From the NCBI GenBank assembly GCA_024689485.1, contig JAILDK010000107.1, positions 1-55,541 on the forward strand: a stretch of DNA of 55,541 nucleotides, in the 5' to 3' direction. Below the pieces are notes generated by a model. It had not been told where the DNA came from. It ran no database searches and saw only the letters and a program-made list of their open reading frames with translations. Shown here piece by piece: positions 1-6,626 of the stretch (positions are counted from its first letter, which is position 1; each line of letters opens with the position of its first letter). Made by a program: the position numbers and the translations under genes. Source of the DNA: Fibrobacter sp. Lineage in GTDB: Bacteria; Fibrobacterota; Fibrobacteria; Fibrobacterales; Fibrobacteraceae.

Positions 1-191
1 TTCGGGGTGTTTCTCAGTCGTTCTCGACCGGAACGACGCCAATTATAGAAATCCCCACGGAAACGTCAAGGGTGTTTTTCTCGATTTTTTCATTTTTTCG
101 CTTTTTTTTCGCTTTCCATGCGTAAAAACAGCCTTTTCCGCGGTTAGTTTCACGAAAAGAACACTCTATCAACAAACTTTTAACAATTTTC
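1..191. other. Left-edge intergenic stretch, no gene seen
   Basis: No convincing reading frame is visible. The stretch is rich in T runs (about 75-115). It contains one perfect 7-bp inverted repeat, GTCGTTC at 17-23 with GAACGAC at 31-37 and a 7-base loop. It lies downstream of miaA, so the hairpin could belong to a terminator for miaA or to a gene beyond the left edge. There is no clean T tract directly after the stem, so I do not call it a terminator. Confidence 0.4.
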
Positions 192-1097
192 TTATTTAGA
201 AATCAGGCTTCGGGCGATTTTTTCGAAGTTTTGATCGAAATTTTCCCCTAAATCGATTCTTTCCGCCACGGTTTGGTGACGGAACCAGGTGATTTGGCGC
301 TTTGCATAGCGTCTTGTGCCCTGTTGAACCATTTCAATGACCTCTTGAGAGGACATTTTCCCCTGAATGCAGGATATCCATTCTTTATATCCGAGGCTTT
401 GCCACGCAGGCGCCGTCAGCGGAACCTGGGAAAGCAAGCTTTCCACTTCTTCCTTCCAGCCTTCTTCGACCATTTGAAGAACGCGTTTGTCGATGTTTGC
501 ATACAACGTTGTCCGTTCACGGTCAAGCCAGAATGTTTTCACGTTGCCGATACCACCTTTACGGTCGTTACGGACTTCGGAAAACTTGCGTCCGGTCTGC
601 TTAGAAACTTCAAGCGCCCGAAGTAAACGTTGGCGGTCTTGAGGAAGAATAGTTTGTGCGGAATCCGGATCGATTTCTTTGACCTTTTGATACAAAGCGT
701 CTAGACCTTCTTTCAAAAGGATTTCTTCGCATTCTTTTCGAATGTCTTCACGGACCTGCGGAATTTCGGCAAGGCCTTCCGTGAGAGCCTGCAAATACAT
801 TCCCGTTCCGCCGACCAAGATGTACGGAGTCTCGGGATTCTTTTGCAGAAGCTCTTTTACAAGACGGACAAACTCACCTACCGAAAAGTTTTCCGTCGGA
901 GGATAAAAATCTACCAGATGATGGGGAATACTCTTTAACGCTTCTTTAGACGGTTGAGCCGTGCCGATGCAAAAGTCTTTATAGATCTGGCGGGAATCCA
1001 TGGAAATGATTTCCGCGTGAAACTCTTTCGCAAGTGAAAGAGAGAGTTTCGTTTTTCCTACGCCAGTGGCGCCGACTAGAGCACAAAGAAGAGGCAT
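192..1097 (-). CDS. miaA: tRNA dimethylallyltransferase (MiaA)
   Basis: This enzyme transfers a dimethylallyl group from DMAPP to N6 of adenosine 37 in tRNAs that read codons starting with U. It is cytosolic and works in tRNA modification. The 301-residue product has the family P-loop GATGVGKT (residues 9-16), the DSRQIY motif (34-39), GGTGMY near residue 96 and the QDRQRLLRALEV helix near 155. Near the C-terminus is the RRYAKRQITWFRH signature. The length is normal for bacterial MiaA. The ATG at 1095-1097 puts the P-loop at the usual distance from the N-terminus. It is divergent from the membrane protein at 1128, leaving about 30 bp for both promoters. Nothing looks abnormal. Confidence 0.97.
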   Translation of the reverse strand: MPLLCALVGATGVGKTKLSLSLAKEFHAEIISMDSRQIYKDFCIGTAQPSKEALKSIPHHLVDFYPPTENFSVGEFVRLVKELLQKNPETPYILVGGTGMYLQALTEGLAEIPQVREDIRKECEEILLKEGLDALYQKVKEIDPDSAQTILPQDRQRLLRALEVSKQTGRKFSEVRNDRKGGIGNVKTFWLDRERTTLYANIDKRVLQMVEEGWKEEVESLLSQVPLTAPAWQSLGYKEWISCIQGKMSSQEVIEMVQQGTRRYAKRQITWFRHQTVAERIDLGENFDQNFEKIARSLISK

Positions 1098-1127
1098 CGA
1101 TTTTCAATGTAGTTATATTTGGACAGC

Positions 1128-2210
1128 ATGAAAAACAAGAATCTCATCCTAGTCGCGATTTGTGTGGCGATTGTTCTTTTAGGGGTGTCCTTTATTCTGA
1201 TGAATCGGGAAGCCTTTGAGAATACGCTGATCGCGACGGGCTTAAAAGAATCAAAGCCGATGCTTGCAGACGCGGATCCTTATATGAAGAAGCTGCTTCA
1301 GGAGATCCCCGTGCTGAAGGTGCTGCCGAAGAAAAAAAAGAACCCGCGCGAAATCTGGAAAGTGGGACGCGGAATTTCTTACCCGAATTACCTTTTGAAA
1401 GCGCAGAAGCATTTGGAAAAACACGGTGGGAAGGTGCTTTCGATGGAAGAAATTGAAAATCGAAATGGTTCGGTTGTCGATTTCGATTTCGTCGCGCCTT
1501 TTGGCGATACCTTCTACGTGGAATTGCAAGTCGCAGATAGCTTTTATAATAATACGTCCCGCTTAGCGGTCGCCTTTTATGCGAACAAAGAGCTTTCGGG
1601 ATTTTCGGATGAATTGAACAGCTTAAACTTTCCGTATTCCCTGCTGATTACCCCGTCCGAAATTCAATCCTACAAATCGGGCTTGAAGAAATTGAAGCAG
1701 TATGAATCCGTCGTTTGGCTTCCGATGGAAGACAAGAAGCTTCGCTCCAAAGCTTTTAGCAAATCGATGATCTTTATTCATCAGTCTCAATCGGAAATTC
1801 AGGACCTTGTGACGGACGCTTTAGAAAAAGTTCCCCATGCACAAGGAATTGCGACCCGCTTTGGCAGTCGCGCTGTAGAACAGCAAGCCTTGCTCCACGC
1901 TATTTTCAACCCTCTCAAGGAACGTAGGCTTTGGTTTATGGATTTGACCACAAACCGCTATTCCAGAACCGAAGACGTCTGTGAAGACATCCACCTCAAG
2001 TGTCGCACGGAAAGCCCCTTCGACCCGTCTAGAATGACGCATGCTGTTTACGTTTCCCGCGTGTTGAAAGCGGCAAGACGTTCCGGCAAAGCCATTTTGA
2101 TTCTTCCCATCTCTAGCGCAACCTTCAAGGCGATCGAAAATTTAGAAGCCGACGCAACTGCACAAGGGACAGAATTTGTTAGTTTATCCAATATCTTCCA
2201 AACTGAATAG
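1128..2210 (+). CDS. Membrane-anchored divergent polysaccharide deacetylase-like protein (YibQ family), active site lost
   Basis: A 360-residue protein with one N-terminal membrane segment (about residues 5-25), so most of it should lie in the periplasm. The C-terminal 200 residues follow the YibQ/divergent polysaccharide deacetylase pattern: a WLPMED segment near residue 198, ATRFGSR near 245, WFMDLTTN near 268, and an AARRSGKAILILP segment near 325. In the family (from memory of E. coli YibQ) these positions read HLPM, NHMGS, FLDS and IGHP. The histidines expected to bind metal are W, R and P/I here, so catalysis is unlikely. I prefer the ATG at 1128 over an in-frame TTG at 1119; neither has a strong ribosome site. 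pdxJ follows after 8 bp, so the two are probably co-transcribed. The role is unknown; a structural or binding role at the cell wall is inference. Confidence 0.72.
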   Translation: MKNKNLILVAICVAIVLLGVSFILMNREAFENTLIATGLKESKPMLADADPYMKKLLQEIPVLKVLPKKKKNPREIWKVGRGISYPNYLLKAQKHLEKHGGKVLSMEEIENRNGSVVDFDFVAPFGDTFYVELQVADSFYNNTSRLAVAFYANKELSGFSDELNSLNFPYSLLITPSEIQSYKSGLKKLKQYESVVWLPMEDKKLRSKAFSKSMIFIHQSQSEIQDLVTDALEKVPHAQGIATRFGSRAVEQQALLHAIFNPLKERRLWFMDLTTNRYSRTEDVCEDIHLKCRTESPFDPSRMTHAVYVSRVLKAARRSGKAILILPISSATFKAIENLEADATAQGTEFVSLSNIFQTE

Positions 2211-2218
2211 GAGGGCTC

Positions 2219-2953
2219 ATGTCTGTTAAACTGAGCGTAAATATTGACCACATCGCTACGATCCGCGAAGCTCGCAAGATTCGCGAACCGGATCCTGTTG
2301 CAGGCGCCACCCTTGCAGAACTCGCCGGTTGCCACGGCATTTCCGCACACCTGCGCGAAGACCGCCGTCACATTCAGGAACGCGACGTCCGACTGCTCCG
2401 TGGCATTGTCACAACCCATTTGAATTTGGAAATGGCACCGACTCCGGAAATGATCCAGCTCGCCATCGATATTCAGCCGGATATGGTAACGCTTGTTCCT
2501 GAAAATCAAGAAGTGACCAGCGAAGGCGGTTTGAACGCAGCGGCTCGTATCGACGAACTGGCCAAGACTGTCGCCTCCTTCAAAAACAACGATATCGCAG
2601 TCAGCGTCTTTATCGATCCGGACACGGACCAGGTGAAAGCGGCAAAGAAAATCGGAGCAGACTTTGTGGAGCTGCACACAGGCCACTTTGCAAACGCTTT
2701 TGATTTAGGTTCGTCCGCAGACGTGGACCGCGAACTCGCAGCCCTCCAAGACATGACCGTTCTCGCCCGCAAATACGGTTTGCGCGTCAACGCAGGCCAA
2801 GGCTTGAACTACCGCAACGTCGGCTACATTTCGAGCATCAACGGCATTGAAGAACTGACAATCGGCCACAGCATCATCGGACGTTCCGTGATGATCGGCA
2901 TGGACCGTGCGGTTCGTGAAATGCTTGAATCGATCCGCCTCGCCGAGCATTGA
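2219..2953 (+). CDS. pdxJ: Pyridoxine 5'-phosphate synthase (PdxJ)
   Basis: PdxJ condenses 1-deoxyxylulose 5-phosphate with 3-amino-2-oxopropyl phosphate to give pyridoxine 5'-phosphate, the last ring-closing step of the DXP-dependent vitamin B6 pathway. The 244-residue product is full length. It shows NIDHIATIREAR at residues 8-19, HLREDRRHI near 46, and the phosphate-binding end IGHSIIGRSV near 216. The ATG at 2219 has an excellent AGGAGG ribosome site at 2208-2215, which overlaps the stop region of the preceding gene and suggests coupled expression. A symmetric terminator follows at about 2982-3019. A pyridoxal-kinase-like gene lies 21 kb away, so both de novo synthesis and salvage of B6 look possible. 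Confidence 0.97.
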   Translation: MSVKLSVNIDHIATIREARKIREPDPVAGATLAELAGCHGISAHLREDRRHIQERDVRLLRGIVTTHLNLEMAPTPEMIQLAIDIQPDMVTLVPENQEVTSEGGLNAAARIDELAKTVASFKNNDIAVSVFIDPDTDQVKAAKKIGADFVELHTGHFANAFDLGSSADVDRELAALQDMTVLARKYGLRVNAGQGLNYRNVGYISSINGIEELTIGHSIIGRSVMIGMDRAVREMLESIRLAEH

Positions 2954-2981
2954 CATTTGCCCCAAGCTTTGGGTTCAAAAG

Positions 2982-3019
2982 AAAAAACCTTCCGAAAAAT
3001 CGGAAGGCTTTTTTGTTTT
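2982..3019. terminator. Bidirectional rho-independent terminator between pdxJ and the FKBP lipoprotein gene
   Basis: A perfect 7-bp stem, CCTTCCG (2988-2994) and CGGAAGG (3001-3007), is flanked by an A run on the left and a T run on the right. It can serve both converging genes. Confidence 0.85.
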
Positions 3020-3035
3020 TATCAATTCTCAAGAA

Positions 3036-4445
3036 TTACTTTTTTGCGGCAGGAGCGGCGGTCTTTGCCGTATCTGCGGCAGGCTTTGCGGCTTCTGCAG
3101 CTGGCTTCGCAGCTTCGGCCTTAGCCGGTTCTGCAGGCTTAGCCTGAGCAGCCTTCTTGGCGGCAGCGATGCTATCCTGTTCAGCCTTCTTTGCTGCCTT
3201 CACAGCGGCAATGCTATCGGCCTTCGCCTTTTTCACGGCAGCGATACTGTCTTGCTTTGCCTTTTTCGCAGCGGCAATGCTGTCTTGCTTCGCCTTCTTC
3301 ACGGCTGCAATGCTGTCCTGCTTTGCCTTCTTCGCAGCTTTCTTGGCGGCAGCAATGCTGTCCTGTTCCGCCTTCTTTGCAGCCTTTACTGCGGCGATGC
3401 TGTCGGCTTTCGCCTTTTTCGCGGCGGCGATGCTGTCTTGTTTTGCCTTCTTGGCAGCAGCAATGCTATCCTGCTTTGCCTTCTTCGCGGCCTTGATGCT
3501 ATCCTGTTCAGCCTTCTTCGCAGCCTTTACTGCGGCGATGCTGTCGGCCTTTGCCTTTTTCGCGGCGGCGATGCTGTCTTGCTTCGCCTGCTTCGCAGCC
3601 TTCGCGGCGGCAATGCTATCGGCCTTGAGTTCTTCCGGAGTCTTCACAGCCTTGACCGTATCGACAACCGGAGCGGCCGTCACCACGTTCAAAAGTTCCA
3701 CTTCAAAGACGAGGAGAGCGTTAGGCGGAATCACCGGAGAAGCGCCTTCTGCACCGTAACCGAGTTCGCTCGGAATCCATGCCTGAACCTTTTCGCCCTC
3801 CTTCATCAAAGTCAAAAGTTCCTGCCAGCCCTTGATCACGGCATTCACCGGGAATTCAAGCGGTTCACCGCGCTTGATAGAGCTGTCAAATTCCGTTCCG
3901 TTCAAAAGAGCGCCTGCGTAATGGACACGCACCTTATCCGTAAGCTTCGGAGTTCTTGCGCTCGAATCCTTCGCCTGAGTGATATACTTGTACTGAAGAC
4001 CGCTTGCCGTGGTAATCACGCCAGCCACAGTCTTGTTCTTTTCAAGGAAGACCTTCTGAGAGTCCAGAGCGGCCTTGGCAGCTTCTGCAGCCTTCTTTTC
4101 ACGCGTGACCTGCATCTGAAGAACCAGTTCCTGGAGAGCCTTTTCCGCCTGGGAATCCGTCATCAGCAAGACCTTGCCGTCCATCTGGTCGCTCAAAGAG
4201 CGGAGGAAAAGTTCCTTGTCGATTTCCGCGTCCACATTCTTAATGGCACGGCCCATATCCATACCGAGAGCGTAGCTGTAACGGTCCTTCGGCGTAATCA
4301 AAGTGTCTTTTTTAACGGTAACCGCAGCCGAGTCCGTCGGAGCGGCCGCTGCAGCAGGAGCGGTTTCCGGCTTCGGAGAAGAAGAACATGCGATTAACGT
4401 GCCCAAAATGGCAGCGGAAAAAATACTAGAAGTCCATAATTTCAT
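3036..4445 (-). CDS. FKBP-type peptidyl-prolyl isomerase lipoprotein with long Lys/Ala/'DSI' repeat tail
   Basis: A 469-residue lipoprotein. The signal peptide ends in the lipobox LIAC with cysteine 20. A Ser/Pro/Ala-rich linker is followed by an FKBP dimerisation-type N-domain (about 55-140; YALGMDMG, KALQELVLQMQ). Then comes an FKBP catalytic domain (about 150-255) with KVRVHYAG, GTEFDSS, VIKGWQE and GYGAEGASPVIPPNA, as in the Mip/FkpA group. These proteins catalyse prolyl cis-trans isomerisation and chaperone proteins in the periplasm. Unusually, residues of about 265-440 form a charged alanine-rich tail with 13 DSI-centred units, probably one long helix. Usual Mip/FkpA proteins end after the FKBP domain. 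The tail could reach peptidoglycan or partner proteins, which is inference. The gene is monocistronic between terminators. Confidence 0.9.
   Translation of the reverse strand: MKLWTSSIFSAAILGTLIACSSSPKPETAPAAAAAPTDSAAVTVKKDTLITPKDRYSYALGMDMGRAIKNVDAEIDKELFLRSLSDQMDGKVLLMTDSQAEKALQELVLQMQVTREKKAAEAAKAALDSQKVFLEKNKTVAGVITTASGLQYKYITQAKDSSARTPKLTDKVRVHYAGALLNGTEFDSSIKRGEPLEFPVNAVIKGWQELLTLMKEGEKVQAWIPSELGYGAEGASPVIPPNALLVFEVELLNVVTAAPVVDTVKAVKTPEELKADSIAAAKAAKQAKQDSIAAAKKAKADSIAAVKAAKKAEQDSIKAAKKAKQDSIAAAKKAKQDSIAAAKKAKADSIAAVKAAKKAEQDSIAAAKKAAKKAKQDSIAAVKKAKQDSIAAAKKAKQDSIAAVKKAKADSIAAVKAAKKAEQDSIAAAKKAAQAKPAEPAKAEAAKPAAEAAKPAADTAKTAAPAAKK
3156..3633 (-). repeat. In-gene tandem repeat encoding 'xQDSIAAAKKAK' units
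   Basis: Thirteen imperfect copies of a unit centred on Asp-Ser-Ile lie in the 3' part of the FKBP lipoprotein gene. Distances between successive DSI triplets are mostly 11, 14 or 15 residues (33, 42 or 45 bp). These lengths are whole numbers of alpha-helical turns, so the same face should be kept along one helix. Unit variants KADSI, EQDSI and KQDSI recur in a partly ordered pattern, suggesting growth by unequal duplication. The repeat also creates long shadow frames on the plus strand. Confidence 0.85.
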
Positions 4446-4491
4446 ATTTTAATCCTTGATATTCGATACCTCCCAATTTAGGAACTTTATC

Positions 4492-5178
4492 ATGAAAAAG
4501 TGGATCGTCGTTTTGTTTTTAACTGCATTTGCCGCAACCCTTTACGCGGCGCGGCCCGTAACGCACGTCGAAGTTCCATTTAATGCGGGAATCGGCCCTA
4601 CCGCCTTCTGGATTCCGGGCGTCGCCGGCAGAGAGTTCCACACGGGCTTCAATCTGAACCTCTACGGGGTCATTACCCCGCAGACGCTCGAAGCCAACAA
4701 GGAAAAGATTCCTATTAAGTACCGCCGTTACCTGAACACCATGCGCGAAGTGCACGTGGCCCCGATGTGGATGATTTTGATTCCCCAGTATGTGATCGTG
4801 AGTCCCGCCGCCCTGGGCGAAGACGACGCCCTTTACGGCGCCATTTGGTCGTTGCTGAGCGTAGGTCCTGAATTCATTTCGAAGCGTTACTATGTCGTCG
4901 AAGGCAAGTTCTCGCCGACCGTGAGCTATTTGCACGTAGATTCTGACGATAATGAAGACACGGAGAACCTGGTCGGCGTCGGCTGCATGCTCTCGCTCGC
5001 CCTGACCTACACCTTTACGGACAATTTCCTCGTGACCTTCTCCTATGCGCACTTGCTCCAGTTGCCTCTCAGCATCAACTCGTACAAGCCTACAGACGCT
5101 ACTTCGGAGCATTGGATACAGGCGGGCGCCCTTTCTTTGACCCTGCATTTCCGCTTCGGCATGAGCCAAAAACTTTAA
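4492..5178 (+). CDS. Exported protein of unknown function, probable outer-membrane barrel or envelope protein
   Basis: A 228-residue protein. The in-frame reading begins upstream, but the ATG at 4492 gives a clean signal peptide (MKKWIVVLFLTAFAATLYA, cleavage near residue 19) and has an AGGAAC ribosome site. The mature part has alternating aromatic and hydrophobic stretches (PTAFWIPGV, FHTGFNLNLYG, YVVEGKFSPTVSYLHV, LALTYTFTDNFLVTFSYAHL, GALSLTLHFRFGM). It ends in phenylalanine-containing beta strands, as outer-membrane barrels often do. I do not recognise a named family. It stands alone, divergent from the FKBP lipoprotein gene, and a shared promoter region of about 45 bp fits both. An outer-membrane location is inference. 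Confidence 0.6.
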   Translation: MKKWIVVLFLTAFAATLYAARPVTHVEVPFNAGIGPTAFWIPGVAGREFHTGFNLNLYGVITPQTLEANKEKIPIKYRRYLNTMREVHVAPMWMILIPQYVIVSPAALGEDDALYGAIWSLLSVGPEFISKRYYVVEGKFSPTVSYLHVDSDDNEDTENLVGVGCMLSLALTYTFTDNFLVTFSYAHLLQLPLSINSYKPTDATSEHWIQAGALSLTLHFRFGMSQKL

Positions 5179-5358
5179 AATGGCGATTTTTCGATAAAAA
5201 GAGCAGTCTGAGTGTGACGCAGAACATTTCCCCAGAGGAAACTTTCAAAATGTGTTACAAAACACTTTACATCGGGGAAAAGTTTTCTTAAAATTTACAT
5301 ACGGATGGATTGAGTGGATAACGGAGCACATGTGTGTTTCGTAACAGAGGGTACAATA
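5179..5358 (+). promoter_or_regulatory. Leader region with alternative inverted repeats before a small protein gene
   Basis: This 180-bp stretch holds several inverted repeats. TTTCCCC at 5227-5233 pairs with GGGGAAA at 5274-5280. AAACTTT at 5239-5245 pairs with AAAGTTT at 5279-5285, so the two long-range pairings compete. GTGTT at 5252-5256 pairs with AACAC at 5261-5265. An AGAGG ribosome site sits at 5346-5350. It may be a structured 5' leader; no known riboswitch class is recognised. Confidence 0.3.
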
Positions 5359-5586
5359 ATGCAAGCAAATAGCAATACGTTATTCTCTTCCACTGCAGAG
5401 AAGGCTCGTATCGTGCGCACCCCCCATGAATTTGAACTCGTGCAGGAAAAAGCACGCAAGACCCTTTTTGCAGAAATGACAGCTGTGGACTCTGAAAAGA
5501 TCTACGAAAGCTCCAGACAGACGGCAAAGCTCAGCCCGTTGGCGGCTTTTGCGGTTTTCATCGCAAGTTTGAGCGTTCGTGACTAA
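5359..5586 (+). CDS. Small protein of unknown function (75 residues)
   Basis: The frame extends upstream, but the ATG at 5359 follows AGAGG at a good distance and gives a 75-residue product. The first 55 residues are polar and helix-prone (TPHEFELVQEKARKT, DSEKIYESSRQT). The last 20 contain a short hydrophobic run (LAAFAVFIASL) that is too short to be certain as a membrane span. I do not recognise the family. It lies between an exported protein and folD, about 110 bp before folD, on the same strand, and no terminator is obvious in between. Codon use resembles its neighbours. It could be a small membrane-associated protein. That it is a real gene rests on its start site and on its placement in otherwise empty DNA. 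Confidence 0.5.
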   Translation: MQANSNTLFSSTAEKARIVRTPHEFELVQEKARKTLFAEMTAVDSEKIYESSRQTAKLSPLAAFAVFIASLSVRD

Positions 5587-5646
5587 TTTATCGATTCGGC
5601 ATTCAACTGCCAGAATCCATAAATTTTTAGAGGGGAAATTTTGATA

Positions 5647-5694
5647 CAGGAGTTAACCACAATTCCTGTTTTCTATCTTTTAAAAAAACAGGAG
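5647..5694 (+). promoter_or_regulatory. Candidate translational switch in the folD leader (two mutually exclusive hairpins)
   Basis: Hairpin A pairs CAGGAGTT (5647-5654) with AATTCCTG (5661-5668), with one G-U pair and a loop of 6. Hairpin B pairs TCCTGTTTT (5664-5672) with AAAACAGGA (5685-5693), nine perfect pairs with a loop of 12. Hairpin B buries the folD ribosome site (AGGAG, 5690-5694). The two share TCCTG at 5664-5668, so only one can form. This geometry fits an on/off control of folD translation. No ligand-binding class is recognised. Confidence 0.45.
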
Positions 5695-5699
5695 ATCTT

Positions 5700-6545
5700 A
5701 TGTCTGCTCTTATCCTCGACGGTAAAAAACTCGCCAAAGAATCTGAACTTCAACTGAAGGAACGCGTCGAAGCCCTCAAGGCTCGCACCGGCAAGACCCC
5801 GATCCTCGCCACGATTCTCGTAGGCGACGACCCGGCCAGCGCCACCTATGTGAAAATGAAAGGCAACGCCTGCGCTCGCGTGGGCATGGAAAGCCTCCCG
5901 GTTCACATGCCGAAGCAGACGACGACCGAAGAACTCCTCGCCAAAATCGAAGAATTGAACGAAAACCCGAACGTGCACGGCATCTTGCTGCAGCACCCGG
6001 TTCCGCGCCACATCGACGAACGCGCCGCCTTTGAAAAGATTGAACGCCGCAAAGACGTGGACGGCGTCACCTGCCTCGGCTTTGGTCTGATGGCAATGGG
6101 AGAAAAGGCTTACGGCAGCGCAACGCCGGCTGGCATTATGCGTATCCTCAAGGCTTACGACATTCCTCTGGAAGGCAAGCACGCCGTGGTTGTCGGCCGT
6201 AGCGCAATCCTCGGCAAGCCGATGGCCATGATGCTCTTGAACGCAAACTGCACCGTGACGATTTGCCACAGCAAGACCAAGGACCTCGAAAAGTACGTCG
6301 GCGAAGCAGACATTTTGATCGGTGCAGTCGGCAAGCCGGAATTCATCAAGACCGCCTGGATCAAGAAGGGCGCAGTCGTGATCGACGCCGGTTACCATCC
6401 GGGTGGAGTCGGTGACGTGGAAAAGGCTGGCCTTGAAGAAGTCGCTAGTGCTTACACCCCGGTTCCGGGTGGAGTCGGCCCGATGACGATCAACACGCTC
6501 ATTTACCAGAGCGTGGACAGCGGTGAAAGCTTCCTCGGCAAGTAA
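5700..6545 (+). CDS. folD: Bifunctional methylenetetrahydrofolate dehydrogenase/methenyl-THF cyclohydrolase (FolD)
   Basis: FolD oxidises 5,10-methylene-THF with NADP and hydrolyses the methenyl product to 10-formyl-THF, supplying one-carbon units for purines and initiator tRNA. The 281-residue product is full length. It has the substrate motif YVKMKGNAC with the catalytic lysine near residue 56, [10 protein letters not shown] near 95, the nucleotide-binding [12 protein letters not shown] near 162, and the C-terminal PGGVGPMT near 257. The ATG at 5700 has AGGAG seven bases upstream, inside the hairpin described for the leader. A terminator follows directly. Control through the leader is inferred from base pairing only. 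Confidence 0.97.
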   Translation: MSALILDGKKLAKESELQLKERVEALKARTGKTPILATILVGDDPASATYVKMKGNACARVGMESLPVHMPKQTTTEELLAKIEELNENPNVHGILLQHPVPRHIDERAAFEKIERRKDVDGVTCLGFGLMAMGEKAYGSATPAGIMRILKAYDIPLEGKHAVVVGRSAILGKPMAMMLLNANCTVTICHSKTKDLEKYVGEADILIGAVGKPEFIKTAWIKKGAVVIDAGYHPGGVGDVEKAGLEEVASAYTPVPGGVGPMTINTLIYQSVDSGESFLGK

Positions 6546-6569
6546 ATTCCATCGCTTACAGTTTTTCAC

Positions 6570-6607
6570 AAAAAAAAAGAGTCTCCCCGCTGGGAGGCTC
6601 TTTTTTA
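6570..6607. terminator. Bidirectional terminator between folD and the pectate lyase gene
   Basis: Stem GAGTCTCCC (6579-6587) with GGGAGGCTC (6592-6600), nine pairs including one G-U, loop CGCT. It is flanked by a nine-A run on the left and six T on the right. Confidence 0.87.
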
Positions 6608-6626
6608 TTTGCTCCTTCCGAGAACT

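Noticed and set aside
3156-3633. CRISPR-like array
   Set aside because: The repeats are in frame within a coding sequence, with no unique spacers and no cas genes.
2907-4397. Plus-strand frame opposite the FKBP repeat tail, rich in Leu/Cys/Arg repeats
   Set aside because: Its repeats are only the reverse complement of the DSI-repeat DNA; the minus-strand reading has a lipobox and an FKBP domain.
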